This document shows positions 33,976 to 43,119 of a DNA stretch of 64,000 nucleotides, piece by piece (within the stretch, counting starts at the first letter, position 1; each line of letters starts with the position of its first letter). The notes under the pieces were generated by a model that saw only the letters and a program-made list of their open reading frames with translations, did no database searches and was not told where the DNA came from. The position numbers and the translations under genes are program-made. The stretch comes from Arthrobacter sp. B0490 (GTDB taxonomy: Bacteria; Actinomycetota; Actinomycetes; Actinomycetales; Micrococcaceae), in NCBI RefSeq assembly GCF_002929355.1, contig NZ_PJIR01000004.1:62001-126000 (forward strand). Reading direction: 5' to 3'.

Positions 33976-35547
33976 GTGACTGACGCACGAATCGGCGCCG
34001 CGGCTCCTGCGGCGCCCGTCCCTGCTGCACCGCCGGACGGCAGCCCTCCCGCGGTGGACGCGCTCCTCGTCGCCACCGACCTGGTCAAGAGTTACGGCCC
34101 GGTGCACGCGGTGCAGGGTGTGAGCTTCCGCTGCAACCCCGGCGAGGTGCTGGCGCTCGTCGGTGAGAACGGTGCCGGGAAGAGCACCGTGGCGAAGATG
34201 CTTGCCGGAGCAGTTCCGCCGACCTCGGGCAGCATCGTCGTCGGTGGCCGGCCTCTTGCTTCCGGCAGCGTCAGGCAGTCGAGACAGTCCGGAGTGCGCT
34301 GCGCCTTCCAGGAACTCGCCCTCGTGCCGGACTGGACGGTGGCCGAGAACCTGAGCCTTCCCGACGGCGCCCCGTACCGGGGGTTCTCCCAGAGGAAGTC
34401 GGTTGTCGCGGCCGCCGAACTGCTCGGTGCATTCGATCTCCCCCACATAGATCCGCAGGTCACCGTCGGCACGCTGTCGCTCGCCGATCGCCAATTGGTC
34501 GAGATCGCCCGGGCCCTTGCCGGCCGGCCGAGCCTGCTGATCCTGGACGAGGCATCCTCCGCACTCACACCTCCCGGAGTTGCCTGGCTCTTCCAGCGCA
34601 TCCGGGATCTCACCTCCGACGGTGGCAGCGTCATCTACGTCTCGCACCGGCTGGGCGAGATCGCCGAGATCGCCGACCGTGGAGCGGTCCTACGGGACGG
34701 GAAGGTCGTCGGCGAGTTCGTCCGGGGCGGCTGGACCGACGACCAGCTCGTCTCGCTCATGGCAGGACGCGAAGCCGCACGGTTCTTCCCGGCCCCGCCG
34801 GCACGCACGACCGATGCGGTCGCGCTGGAGGTGACCAACCTGAGGTCCGATGGGGTGCACGGCATCGACCTCGTTCTCGGAGCCGGCGAGATCCTCGGGA
34901 TAGGAGGCCTGCAGGGCCATGGACAGGCAGAACTGCTGCGGTCCCTCTTCGGAGCCGCTCCCGCCACGGCGGACTCCTGGAGCATCGCCGGACGACCCGT
35001 CTCGGGGACCACACCCGTGCGGTCGGTCAGGCACGGGATCGGGTACGTGCCCGAGGACCGGAAGCGGGAGGGCCTCGCACTGGAGATGAGTGTCGGGGAG
35101 AACCTCCTCGTTCCATGGTTCAGGGCCTACCAACTGGGCGGCAGGCCCCGCATCACGCGGGAGCGGACGTGGATCGACGGTGTTCTGGGCGCGCTCTCCG
35201 TGCGGACCCGCGGTCCCGACGAGCGTGCCGGCACCCTGTCGGGCGGCAACCAGCAGAAGCTCGTCTTCGGGAGGTGGATGGACCGGGCGCGCACCGTCAT
35301 CCTCCTGCATGATCCGACCCGAGGCATCGATGTTCGGGCCAAGCAGGAACTGTACGCGGCGATCGTCGACCTGGCGGAGCAGGGTGTCGGCATCCTGTGG
35401 TTCTCGACCGAGGTGGAGGAACTCGTGCACGTCTGTCATCGCGTCGCCGTGCTGTACCAGGGCGCTGTCATCGACGAGCTGGTGGGCGAACGCCTCACCG
35501 GCGACGCCGTCGTCGGCGCTTCCATGGGGCTGAGGGCGGCCGCATGA
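33976..35547 (+). CDS. Ribose-type ABC transporter ATPase with two nucleotide-binding domains (RbsA-like)
   Basis: The 523-residue cytoplasmic ATPase has two domains. Domain 1 is canonical: Walker A VGENGAGKST, Walker B LLILDEASSAL and a signature region TLSLADRQLVEIARAL. Domain 2 has a strong LSGGNQQK signature but a degenerate Walker A (GIGGLQGHGQAEL) and a Walker B reading VILLHDPTRGID, where the usual Asp-Glu pair is His-Asp. Asymmetric ATPases of this kind are known among RbsA/XylG/MglA relatives. GTG 33976 follows AGGAG. It overlaps the next permease by ATGA. Function in sugar import is confident; full activity at both sites is doubtful. Confidence 0.92.
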   Translation: MTDARIGAAAPAAPVPAAPPDGSPPAVDALLVATDLVKSYGPVHAVQGVSFRCNPGEVLALVGENGAGKSTVAKMLAGAVPPTSGSIVVGGRPLASGSVRQSRQSGVRCAFQELALVPDWTVAENLSLPDGAPYRGFSQRKSVVAAAELLGAFDLPHIDPQVTVGTLSLADRQLVEIARALAGRPSLLILDEASSALTPPGVAWLFQRIRDLTSDGGSVIYVSHRLGEIAEIADRGAVLRDGKVVGEFVRGGWTDDQLVSLMAGREAARFFPAPPARTTDAVALEVTNLRSDGVHGIDLVLGAGEILGIGGLQGHGQAELLRSLFGAAPATADSWSIAGRPVSGTTPVRSVRHGIGYVPEDRKREGLALEMSVGENLLVPWFRAYQLGGRPRITRERTWIDGVLGALSVRTRGPDERAGTLSGGNQQKLVFGRWMDRARTVILLHDPTRGIDVRAKQELYAAIVDLAEQGVGILWFSTEVEELVHVCHRVAVLYQGAVIDELVGERLTGDAVVGASMGLRAAA

Positions 35548-36542
35548 GCGTCGCCTCGCCTCCCGTCGTCCGGCTGCAGCGCACCGGGATGACCCGACTC
35601 CGCCGGGAGGGTGCGATCGCACCGATCTGCGCCTTCGTCGTGTTCCTCCTCGTCTACATCGTCATCAACCCGGAACTCCTCACCCGGTTCCAGTTGCAGA
35701 CCGCGGCGAACCTCGTGGTGCCCCTGGCCCTGGTCGCCCTCGGACAGCTCCTCGTCGTCCTCGTCGGCGGCATCGACATCTCCATCGGCGCCGTCATGAG
35801 CCTCTGCAACGTGGTGTTCGCGACCCAGCTCGAGAACGTCCCGCCACCGGTGGCCCTTCTCCTCGCGGTCGGAGTCGGACTTGCCTGCGGACTGTTCAAC
35901 GGCTTCCTGGTCGCCTACGGCGGGTTGCCGGCCATCGCGGTGACGCTCGCAAGCGCATTCATCTTCGGCTCCCTCGCCCGCGAAGTGCTGGACCGGCCCG
36001 GCGGCGGGGTGACCAAGGAGATCTACCTCGCGACGAGCGGTGAACTGGTGCCCTTCCTGCCGGTCTCGCTGGTCTGGCTGTCGGTCGTCGCCGTGCTCCT
36101 GTGGCTCCTGCTGCAGCGCACCGCGCTCGGCCGCCACATCTACGGAGTCGGATCGAGCATGGAAAGCGTGCGGGCCGCCGGCATCGATGCGCGGCTCACG
36201 AAGCTCCTCGCGTTCGGACTGGCAGGAATGGTCACCTCCGCCGGAGCCGTCATGCTCGCCGCCTCCACGGTCACGGGTGATCCCAGGAGCGGAGACGCCT
36301 ACCTCCTGAGCTCGATCGCCGCAGTCGCGCTCGCCGGTGCCGCTTTCACCGGTGGCCGGGGGAGCATCATCGGTACCGTGCTCGCGGCCTGCACGCTGGG
36401 CCTGATCGGCAACCTCCTCTTCTTCGCCGGCGTCAACTCCTACTGGCAGTACGTGATCAGCGCACTCATCATCTTCACCGTGGTCGGGCTCCCGGTGGTC
36501 TGGGCCAGAACCACCTCCGCTCTGAAGGGAATCCGGTCATGA
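35544..36542 (+). CDS. Ribose-type ABC transporter permease (RbsC-like), first of two
   Basis: The 332-residue protein has about eight to ten hydrophobic helices typical of the branched-chain-amino-acid/ribose permease family, including QLLVVLVGGIDISIGAVMSL and the VGLPVVWART end. ATG 35544 overlaps the ATPase stop as ATGA and its stop overlaps the next permease likewise. Two different permeases with one tandem ATPase indicate a heterodimeric channel rather than the homodimer of ribose systems. Confidence 0.92.
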   Translation: MSVASPPVVRLQRTGMTRLRREGAIAPICAFVVFLLVYIVINPELLTRFQLQTAANLVVPLALVALGQLLVVLVGGIDISIGAVMSLCNVVFATQLENVPPPVALLLAVGVGLACGLFNGFLVAYGGLPAIAVTLASAFIFGSLAREVLDRPGGGVTKEIYLATSGELVPFLPVSLVWLSVVAVLLWLLLQRTALGRHIYGVGSSMESVRAAGIDARLTKLLAFGLAGMVTSAGAVMLAASTVTGDPRSGDAYLLSSIAAVALAGAAFTGGRGSIIGTVLAACTLGLIGNLLFFAGVNSYWQYVISALIIFTVVGLPVVWARTTSALKGIRS

Positions 36543-37552
36543 CCGTCAGGGATGCACCCGCCACCCACTCCCCGGTCGCGACCGGCAGGCCCCCGAGATC
36601 CACGTCGGTCCGTCATGTCGCCGCCCGTGTCCCCCGCAGCATCTGGCCCCTCGTCGCCTTCCTGGTGCTGTTCGGGATCGGGGGACTCATCCGTCCGAAC
36701 CTCGTCACGATCGATTCACTGATCGGTACGGCGACCTTCGCGATCATCCTCGCGATCGCCTCCTTCGGCCAGACGGTCGCGGTCATCCAGGCCGGCATCG
36801 ATCTGTCGGTCCCGAACACGATCGCCTTCTCCGCCCTGGCATTCCTCGGTCTTGCGGGCCCACTGGGTCCGACGGGCGCGTTCGTGGCTGCCCTGCTCAC
36901 CGGAGCCGTGATCGGCTTCCTCAACGGCGTGGTCATCGCGAAACTCGGGCTCACGCCCATCGTGACGACGATCGCCATGAACGGCCTCCTGTTCGGGGTC
37001 ATCCTCCTGGTCTTCAATTTCTCCGAGCTCACCGCCATCCCCGAGTTCGTCATCGGCATCACGTCCGCGAAGGTCTCGGTGTTCGGCCTCGAGATGGCCG
37101 CGGTCCTGCTGCTGGGATTGGCGCTCATGGGCGTGCTGCAACTGGTGCTGAGTTTCACGGGATGGGGCCGGTCGCTCTTCGTCGTCGGTTCCGCGGCCGA
37201 GGCCGCTCGGCTCGGGGGTCTTCCCGTGGACCGCATCCGGGTCGTCGGCTACGTGGTGAGCGGTGTCCTCGCGGCCTTTGCCGGCATCGTCATCGTGGGC
37301 TACTACCAGCAGGCGTCCGCGACGATGGGAGCGAGCTACCTGCTGTCCTCGGTCGCGGCGGTCGTCATCGGCGGTGCCTCGATCTTCGGTGGTCGGGGTT
37401 CGGTCGTCGGGACCGTCGGGGGAGCACTCGTGCTCGCCCAGGTCTCGACGCTCGTAGCCGTCCTGAACCTCGGGGCGAACATCCAACAGCTCATCTACGG
37501 GGTGATCATCCTCCTCGTCGTCTCCCTCTACGGGCGAAGCGCCACCACCTGA
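36539..37552 (+). CDS. Ribose-type ABC transporter permease (RbsC-like), second of two
   Basis: The 337-residue polytopic membrane protein of the same family contains FGQTVAVIQAGIDLSVPNTI and a GGASIFGGRGSVVGTVGGAL helix near the C-terminus. It is coupled to the preceding permease by ATGA. It is distinct in sequence from that permease, so together they probably form a heterodimer. It is the last gene of the importer; the SAM-IV-like riboswitch and its promoter follow within about 70 bp, marking a separate transcription unit. Confidence 0.92.
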   Translation: MTVRDAPATHSPVATGRPPRSTSVRHVAARVPRSIWPLVAFLVLFGIGGLIRPNLVTIDSLIGTATFAIILAIASFGQTVAVIQAGIDLSVPNTIAFSALAFLGLAGPLGPTGAFVAALLTGAVIGFLNGVVIAKLGLTPIVTTIAMNGLLFGVILLVFNFSELTAIPEFVIGITSAKVSVFGLEMAAVLLLGLALMGVLQLVLSFTGWGRSLFVVGSAAEAARLGGLPVDRIRVVGYVVSGVLAAFAGIVIVGYYQQASATMGASYLLSSVAAVVIGGASIFGGRGSVVGTVGGALVLAQVSTLVAVLNLGANIQQLIYGVIILLVVSLYGRSATT

Positions 37553-37585
37553 GCGCCCTTCGTGACGCGACATGACAGGTGCGTC

Positions 37586-37615
37586 TGGACCCGCCGTCGG
37601 ACCCCGACCTAGGCT
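37586..37615 (+). promoter_or_regulatory. Candidate promoter for the riboswitch-controlled monooxygenase
   Basis: TGGACC (37586-37591) and TAGGCT (37610-37615) resemble housekeeping -35 and -10 elements separated by 18 bp. They would start transcription a few bases before the riboswitch aptamer. Assigned by position and weak consensus only. Confidence 0.35.
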
Positions 37616-37623
37616 CGGGAGCA

Positions 37624-37723
37624 GAATCAAGAGTTCCAACGCAAAACCCTGGTTCGTTGGACGGCAACCCCCGCGCTGTAGTGGGGTGCCCCAGGTGAGG
37701 ATTCGGCCCGGCACGGAACGTGC
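37624..37723 (+). ncRNA. SAM-IV-type S-adenosylmethionine riboswitch
   Basis: Core elements of the actinobacterial SAM-IV aptamer are visible in order. The closing helix pairs GAATC (37624-37628) with GATTC (37700-37704). An arm follows with CCAACG pairing to CGTTGG, then ACGGCAACCC, then a CCCC/GGGG arm with GTGGGGTGCCCCAGGTGAGG. A downstream hairpin GCACG-gaa-CGTGC (37711-37723) lies where SAM-IV has its extra pseudoknotted helix. It lies 53 bases upstream of an FMN-dependent monooxygenase start, so high SAM should repress that gene. Class assignment is by motif reading, not covariance search. Confidence 0.82.
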
Positions 37724-37775
37724 GGGCAAGTACGGCGCTCCCTCCATGGCAGTGCCTCGATCCGGAGGTTCCCCG

Positions 37776-39164
37776 ATGCCCGCAGTACCCCGGCACATCC
37801 GCTTCAACGCGTTCGACATGAACTGCGTGGGCCATCAGTCGCCCGGACTCTGGCGCCACCCGGACGACCAGTCCTGGCGCTACAAGGACCTGCGCTACTG
37901 GGCCGATCTCGCGCAGACCCTGGAGAAGGGCCTCTTCGACGGCATCTTCATCGCCGATGTGCTCGGCACCTACGACGTCTACGGAGGCTCCAACGAGGCG
38001 ACCCTCCGGCAGGGGACGCAGACACCGGTCAACGACCCGTTCCTGCTGGTGTCGGCCATGGCGCTGGTGACCGAGCACCTCGGCTTCGGCGTCACGGCCG
38101 GGACGGCCTACGAGCACCCGTATCCCTTCGCCCGCCGCCTCTCCACGCTGGACCACCTCACCGACGGCAGGGTCGGCTGGAACGTCGTCACCGGGTACCT
38201 CCCCTCCGCCGCGCGCAACATGGGCAACGAGGACCAGTTGGAGCACGACGAGCGGTACAACCACGCCGACGAGTACCTCGAGGTCCTCTACAAGCTGCTG
38301 GAAGGCTCCTGGGAGGATGACGCGGTGGTCCGCGACCGCGAGGCGGGCGTCTTCACCGACCCCGCGAAGGTCCACGACATCAACCACGACGGCACCTACT
38401 TCACGGTCCCGGGTATCCACCTGAGCGAGCCGTCGCCGCAGCGCACACCCGTGATCTTCCAGGCCGGAGCATCGTCGCGGGGTATCGCGTTCGCCGCGGG
38501 CAACGCGGAGGCGGTCTTCGTGGGGGCGCCCACGAAGGAGATCCTCAAGGACGTGGTGGGCAGGATCCGCGACGCGGTGGAGGCCGAGGGACGCGACCGA
38601 TACTCCGTCCGCATCTACACTCTGCTCACCGTGATCACCGACGAGACGGAGGAGAAGGCCCACGCGAAGCACGCCGAGTACCAGCAGTACGTCAGCTACG
38701 AGGGCGCCCTGGTGCTCGTGTCCGGCTGGTTCGGGGTGGACCTGTCCGTCTACGGTCCGGACGAGCCGCTCGGCAACGTGGAGTCGAACGCCATCCACTC
38801 GGCGGTGGCGAACTTCCAGAAGGTGAACGACGACGGCGCCCCCTGGACGGTCCGTGACATCGCCGAGTGGGCGGGCATCGGCGGACTCGGGCCGAGGATC
38901 GTCGGGTCCGGTGCGCAGGTCGCCGACGAGCTGCAGGCCTGGGTGGAGGAGACCGACGTCGACGGCTTCAACCTCGCCTACGCCGTCACGCCGGGTTCGT
39001 TCGAGGACGTGATCCGGTACGTGGTCCCGGAGCTGCAGAAGCGCGGCGCCTACCCGACGGAGTACGTGGACGGCACGCTCCGCCACAAGCTGTTCGGCAG
39101 GGGCGACCGCCTGCCCGAGGAGCATCGGGGAGCCGGCTACCGCCTCCAGCACGTCCGTCCCTGA
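37776..39164 (+). CDS. LLM-class flavin-dependent monooxygenase (NtaA/DszA/SnaA family)
   Basis: The 462-residue TIM-barrel monooxygenase uses reduced FMN and oxygen. Family features include RFNAFDMNCVGHQSPGLW at the N-terminus, GLFDGIFIADVLGTYDVYGG, TAYEHPYPFARRLSTLDHLT, GWNVVTGYLPSAARN and PVIFQAGASSRG. Start 37776 follows GGAGG. Its riboswitch leader ties it to sulfur supply, so it most likely oxidatively desulfurises an organosulfur compound, as DszA or dimethylsulfone monooxygenases do. It converges on an operon with a DszC/SfnC-like flavoprotein and an importer. No flavin reductase gene is in the window. Substrate unknown. Confidence 0.9.
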   Translation: MPAVPRHIRFNAFDMNCVGHQSPGLWRHPDDQSWRYKDLRYWADLAQTLEKGLFDGIFIADVLGTYDVYGGSNEATLRQGTQTPVNDPFLLVSAMALVTEHLGFGVTAGTAYEHPYPFARRLSTLDHLTDGRVGWNVVTGYLPSAARNMGNEDQLEHDERYNHADEYLEVLYKLLEGSWEDDAVVRDREAGVFTDPAKVHDINHDGTYFTVPGIHLSEPSPQRTPVIFQAGASSRGIAFAAGNAEAVFVGAPTKEILKDVVGRIRDAVEAEGRDRYSVRIYTLLTVITDETEEKAHAKHAEYQQYVSYEGALVLVSGWFGVDLSVYGPDEPLGNVESNAIHSAVANFQKVNDDGAPWTVRDIAEWAGIGGLGPRIVGSGAQVADELQAWVEETDVDGFNLAYAVTPGSFEDVIRYVVPELQKRGAYPTEYVDGTLRHKLFGRGDRLPEEHRGAGYRLQHVRP

Positions 39165-39192
39165 CGGACGGGCCGCCGAGCGCGGCCACGGA

Positions 39193-39228
39193 CGACGACG
39201 GCGCCCGGGATTTCCCGGGCGCCGTCGT
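39193..39228. terminator. Bidirectional terminator between convergent sulfur genes
   Basis: GACGACGGCGCCCGGG (39193-39208) and its complement (39213-39228) form a 16-bp perfect stem with a four-base loop. It lies between the stops of the convergent LLM monooxygenase (39164) and the acyl-CoA-dehydrogenase-like gene (39238). Confidence 0.8.
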
Positions 39229-39237
39229 CCGTGCATG

Positions 39238-40464
39238 CTAAGAGGTGGCGGCGCCGCCCGAGGCCGGTGCATCCCCTGCACGCCACACGAAGCCCGGTAC
39301 CGTCCCGTTGATCTCCCAGTCGCCCACGACGCGGGACTTGTAGATGACCGGGTTGTGGGAGGAGATGGTGCGTGCGTTGCGCCAGTGCCGGTCGAGCTGG
39401 AGGCCCCTGCGGGTCGACGATGCGCCGAGGGCGTTGAAGATCGTGGCCGCAGCGCGCTGCACCTGCTCCGTCACCACGATCTGCGCCTGCGAGGAGGCGA
39501 ACTCCACCGCCACAGCAGCCGCATCCGCCTCCCCGGGTGGAAGGTCGAGGTGTGCCTCGTAGGCCTCCTGCAGCAGCTCGGCCACCCGGAGCGCGGCAGC
39601 CTCGGACGCGAAAGCGAGTGCCGAGACCTCGCCCACCACCTGCTGCACCTGGATGTCCTCGCTGGGTCTGGTGCCGTTGCCGTGGCTGAAGGTGCGGGTC
39701 CTGCCGCGTACCTCCGAGGCCACGTCCCGGACGGCGGCGCGGGCGATCCCGGCGAGGGTCGCCACGTGGATGAGCTGATAGACCCCGGTGTCGTAGGGCG
39801 GGTGCTCGGTGTCGGTGATGACGTCGGTGCCGGGCACGGGGACGTCATGGAACACCGTGGTGCCGCTCGCAGTGAGCCGCTGGCCGAACCCGTCCCAGTC
39901 GTCGATCACCTCCACGCCGGGGGCATCCCGCCGGACGATGGCGATGACGTCCTGGCCGTCGCCGGTGCGTGCGCCGGTCTGGATCCAGCCGGCGTAGAGG
40001 CTCCCCGTGGTGTAGAACTTCGTGCCGTCGACCCGGTAGTCGTCCCCGTCGCGGGTGATGGTGGTGCTCACCCCGCCGACGGGGACCGGCCCGGTCTCGG
40101 TCCAGGCGTTCCCGAGCACGGCTCCGTCGGCGACGCGTCGCAGCCACTCCGAGTCGTTCGCGTACAGGCGGTCCTCGACGAAGGCGATGTGGCTGCGCAG
40201 GGCCTGGGCGAGGTTCGATTCCGCCGCGGCGAGTTCGATGAGCAGGCGGAAGAAGTGAGGTGCCGATACCCCGCCGCCGCCGAGTTCGGTGGGGACCCGC
40301 AGGGCCGTGAATCCTGCGGCCGTGAGCTGCCGGATCTGGGGGTGCAGGAGGATGCGCTCGGTCTCGCGCTGCGCCGCGCCGGCCGCGATCTCCTCGAACA
40401 GGGGGCGGAAGCGTGCAGCGAGCCGGGAGTAGGGGGCGGGCGCGGTGATGGCGTCGACGGTCAT
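39238..40464 (-). CDS. Acyl-CoA-dehydrogenase-fold flavin monooxygenase (DszC/SfnC-like)
   Basis: The 408-residue flavoprotein has the acyl-CoA dehydrogenase fold: AAGFTALRVPTELGGGGVS, GNAWTETGPVPVGG, VDGTKFYTTGSLYAGWI and a C-terminal LDRHWRNARTISSHNP. The RHWRNARTxxxHNP element is typical of the DszC/SfnC desulfurisation branch rather than of beta-oxidation dehydrogenases. The start at 40464 (after AGGAG) is preferred over a longer frame to 40536. It is the last gene of the SAM-I-riboswitch operon and follows the importer ATPase. Likely oxygenation of an imported organosulfur compound with reduced flavin; the partner reductase is not visible. Confidence 0.86.
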   Translation of the reverse strand: MTVDAITAPAPYSRLAARFRPLFEEIAAGAAQRETERILLHPQIRQLTAAGFTALRVPTELGGGGVSAPHFFRLLIELAAAESNLAQALRSHIAFVEDRLYANDSEWLRRVADGAVLGNAWTETGPVPVGGVSTTITRDGDDYRVDGTKFYTTGSLYAGWIQTGARTGDGQDVIAIVRRDAPGVEVIDDWDGFGQRLTASGTTVFHDVPVPGTDVITDTEHPPYDTGVYQLIHVATLAGIARAAVRDVASEVRGRTRTFSHGNGTRPSEDIQVQQVVGEVSALAFASEAAALRVAELLQEAYEAHLDLPPGEADAAAVAVEFASSQAQIVVTEQVQRAAATIFNALGASSTRRGLQLDRHWRNARTISSHNPVIYKSRVVGDWEINGTVPGFVWRAGDAPASGGAATS

Positions 40465-40501
40465 CGGAGGGCTCCTTCGGAGGTCGGGAGGGCGGCGGCG
40501 C

Positions 40502-42220
40502 TCATGATGCGCCGCCGATCCGGGAAGTGGGGACACGGGTGGGCAGGTCGGGGACGGCGGCGAGCAGGGCCCGGGTGTAGTCCTCCGCGGGTGCCGTGAA
40601 GAGGGACTTCGCGCTGCCGGATTCGACGACGCGGCCGTTCCTGAGCACCAGGACCTCGTCGCTCACGTGGTGGATGACGCCGAGGTCGTGGCTGATGAAC
40701 AGGTAGCTCAGGCCCAGCTGCTCCTGCAGATCCGCGAGGAGGTCCAGGACCTGCGCCTGGATCGACACGTCGAGGGCGGAGACCGGCTCGTCGAGGAGCA
40801 GGATCCTGGGCTGGAGTGCCAGCGCCCGGGCGATCGCCACCCGCTGCCGCTGCCCGCCGGAGAGGGTGAGGGGCCGGCGCTCGATGAGCTCCAGGGGGAG
40901 TCCCACCTGCCCGAGCAGTTCGGCTGCCCTGTCCTTCCGTTCGCCGGGCGTGCCCACGGACCCGGCGTCCAGGGCGTCGGTGATGACCCGGCCCACGCTG
41001 AAGCGCGGATCGAAGGAGCTCAGCGGGTCCTGGTTGACGAGCTGGATGTCCGGGCGATGCGGGCGGCGGACCTGCTCGGAGACGATCCCGGCGCCGTCCT
41101 GCTGCCCCACCCAGGGCAGGCCGCCGAGCGTCACGGTGCCGGCGTCGGGCTCCGTCAGCCCGAGGGCCATGCGCGCGGTCGTCGACTTCCCGGATCCCGA
41201 CTCGCCCACGATGCCGAGCGTCTTCCCGGCGGGCAGGGCGAAGGAGACGTCGTCGACGACGGTCCGGCGGGTGCCGTCCGGGGACGCATACGTCTTCACC
41301 AGGTTGCGGGCATCGAGGGCGGGGGCGTCCGCCGAGACGGCCGACCGGCGTGTCGGGCGGGACGCCACGACGACCCGCCGGGCAGCGGACAGGCGGGTGC
41401 CCTTGCCTGCTGCGGAGGGGACGGCGTCGATCAGCTGCCGGGTGTAGTCGTGCCGCGGATTGCCGAGCACCTCGGAGGCGCGGCCCGTCTCCACGATGCG
41501 CCCGTGCTGCATGACGGCGATCTCGTCGGCGAGGTGGCTGACGACCGCGAGGTCGTGCGAGATGAAGATCAGGCCGCGGCCCTGCTCCTTGAGCCCGGCG
41601 AGCAGCTCGAGGATCTGGGCCTGCACCGTGGCGTCGAGTGCCGTGGTGGGTTCGTCGGCGATCACGAGCCGCGGGTTGAGCACCGTGGCCTGGGCGATGA
41701 GCGCCCGCTGGCGGAGCCCGCCGGACAGCTCGCCCGAGCGCTGCCGGGCGCGGACCTCGGGGTCGGGGATCCCGGCATCCCGCAGCGCGGCATGGACCCG
41801 CTCCTCCCGCTCGGCCTTCCCCCGGACCCCGTGGGCGCGGAGGGCCTCGTCGATCTCCTGCCCGACCGTGCGGAGGGGATCGAGGGAGACGAGCGCGTCC
41901 TGCAGCACGTAGCCGATGTCCTTGCCGCGCAGTCCCCGCCACTGCCGCTCGGTGAGGCGGGTGGCGTCGCGACCGAGGACGTCCAGGCGGTCGGCGGAGA
42001 CGCGGGCGTTGGAGGCGTTGAGCCCCACGAGGGTGCGGGCCGTGACGGTCTTGCCCGAGCCGGATTCGCCCACGAGGGCGAGGGCCCGGCCGGGAGCGAG
42101 GGCCAGGGAGACGTCGCGGACGACGTCGACGACCCCGCGCGGCGTGGTGAAGGAGACATCGAGGTTGTCGATGGCGAGCAGCGGCTGCTGCTCCGGGGTG
42201 TCTGCGCTGTTCTCGGTCAT
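40502..42220 (-). CDS. Fused peptide/nickel-type ABC transporter ATPase (DppD-DppF fusion)
   Basis: The 572-residue protein joins two complete nucleotide-binding domains: Walker A VGESGSGKTV, signature LSGGLRQRALIA and Walker [13 protein letters not shown] in the first half; VGESGSGKSTTARM, LSGGQRQRVAIARAL and ILLLDEPVSALD in the second. Both retain Walker B Asp-Glu pairs, so both sites should hydrolyse ATP. It powers the importer formed by the two permeases and family 5 binding protein upstream. It starts two bases after the permease stop. Such fused ATPases are common in actinobacterial organosulfur and peptide importers. Confidence 0.93.
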   Translation of the reverse strand: MTENSADTPEQQPLLAIDNLDVSFTTPRGVVDVVRDVSLALAPGRALALVGESGSGKTVTARTLVGLNASNARVSADRLDVLGRDATRLTERQWRGLRGKDIGYVLQDALVSLDPLRTVGQEIDEALRAHGVRGKAEREERVHAALRDAGIPDPEVRARQRSGELSGGLRQRALIAQATVLNPRLVIADEPTTALDATVQAQILELLAGLKEQGRGLIFISHDLAVVSHLADEIAVMQHGRIVETGRASEVLGNPRHDYTRQLIDAVPSAAGKGTRLSAARRVVVASRPTRRSAVSADAPALDARNLVKTYASPDGTRRTVVDDVSFALPAGKTLGIVGESGSGKSTTARMALGLTEPDAGTVTLGGLPWVGQQDGAGIVSEQVRRPHRPDIQLVNQDPLSSFDPRFSVGRVITDALDAGSVGTPGERKDRAAELLGQVGLPLELIERRPLTLSGGQRQRVAIARALALQPRILLLDEPVSALDVSIQAQVLDLLADLQEQLGLSYLFISHDLGVIHHVSDEVLVLRNGRVVESGSAKSLFTAPAEDYTRALLAAVPDLPTRVPTSRIGGAS

Positions 42221-42222
42221 GG

Positions 42223-43119
42223 TCAGACCTCTGCTTCCAGTCGGCGCTGCAGGTGGTGGCCCACCACGGTGGTGGTCAGTGCGGCGAGGGTGATGAAGAT
42301 GCCCGGGAAGGCGGCGATCCACCAGGCGACCTGGAGGTAGTTGCGGCCATCGGCGAGCATCGCGCCCCACTCGGCGGCGGGCGGCTGGGCGCCGAGGCCG
42401 AGGAAGCTCAGTGAGGACGCCCAGACGATCGCCTGCCCGATGCCGAGCGTCACGAGGACGAAGAGGGGCCGCGCCACGTTGGGGACGATCGTGTGCCACA
42501 GGATGTGCGACCTCGACCGGCCGAGCGCGAGCGCCGTCTCCACGTAGGGAGCGGCGACGACCTGCAGGGTCTGCGTGCGGAGCATCCTCGCGTAGCCGGG
42601 AGCGGAACCGACCCCGACGGCGATGGCCGCGGTGACGACGCCGGTGCCGGACACCGCGATGACGATCAGCGCGAGCAGGAGGCCGGGGAAGGCGAAGAGG
42701 ATCTCCACGAAGCGGCAGATCGCGGAATCCAGCCATCTGCCGGAGACGCCGGCGGTGATGCCGAGCGCGCCGCCGAGCACCAGGCCGATCGCCGTGGCGG
42801 CGAGGCCGAGGAGCAGGGACTGGCCGGTGCCGGCGATCACCCGTGAGAAGACGTCCCGGCCGTTCTGGTCCGTGCCGAACAGGTGCACACCGTCCGGCGA
42901 CTGGAAGGCGTTCGCCGGGTCGATCTCGAAGGGGTCCTGCCGGAGGAAGACGGAAGGAGCGACGGCGGCCAGTACGAGGAAGGCCAGCAGCGCCGCGGCG
43001 ATCCAGACGCCGATCGGGGTGCCCCGGACGAGGCGGGATGTACGCGATCGCGTCGTGGACGGCGCTGAAGCGGCCGAGCCGTCCACGGGCGTCGTCGCGG
43101 GGTCGAGGGTGAGGCTCAT
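42223..43119 (-). CDS. Peptide/nickel-type ABC transporter permease (DppC-like)
   Basis: The 298-residue membrane protein has a cytoplasmic Ser/Thr/Arg-rich N-terminus, about six helices and the DppC-type segment FGTDQNGRDVFSRVIAGTGQSL followed by the ATPase-contacting loop VETALALGRSRSHILWHTIVP. ATG 43119 overlaps the DppB stop as ATGA. It is part of the SAM-I-controlled importer, so the cargo is probably a sulfur compound. Confidence 0.93.
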   Translation of the reverse strand: MSLTLDPATTPVDGSAASAPSTTRSRTSRLVRGTPIGVWIAAALLAFLVLAAVAPSVFLRQDPFEIDPANAFQSPDGVHLFGTDQNGRDVFSRVIAGTGQSLLLGLAATAIGLVLGGALGITAGVSGRWLDSAICRFVEILFAFPGLLLALIVIAVSGTGVVTAAIAVGVGSAPGYARMLRTQTLQVVAAPYVETALALGRSRSHILWHTIVPNVARPLFVLVTLGIGQAIVWASSLSFLGLGAQPPAAEWGAMLADGRNYLQVAWWIAAFPGIFITLAALTTTVVGHHLQRRLEAEV

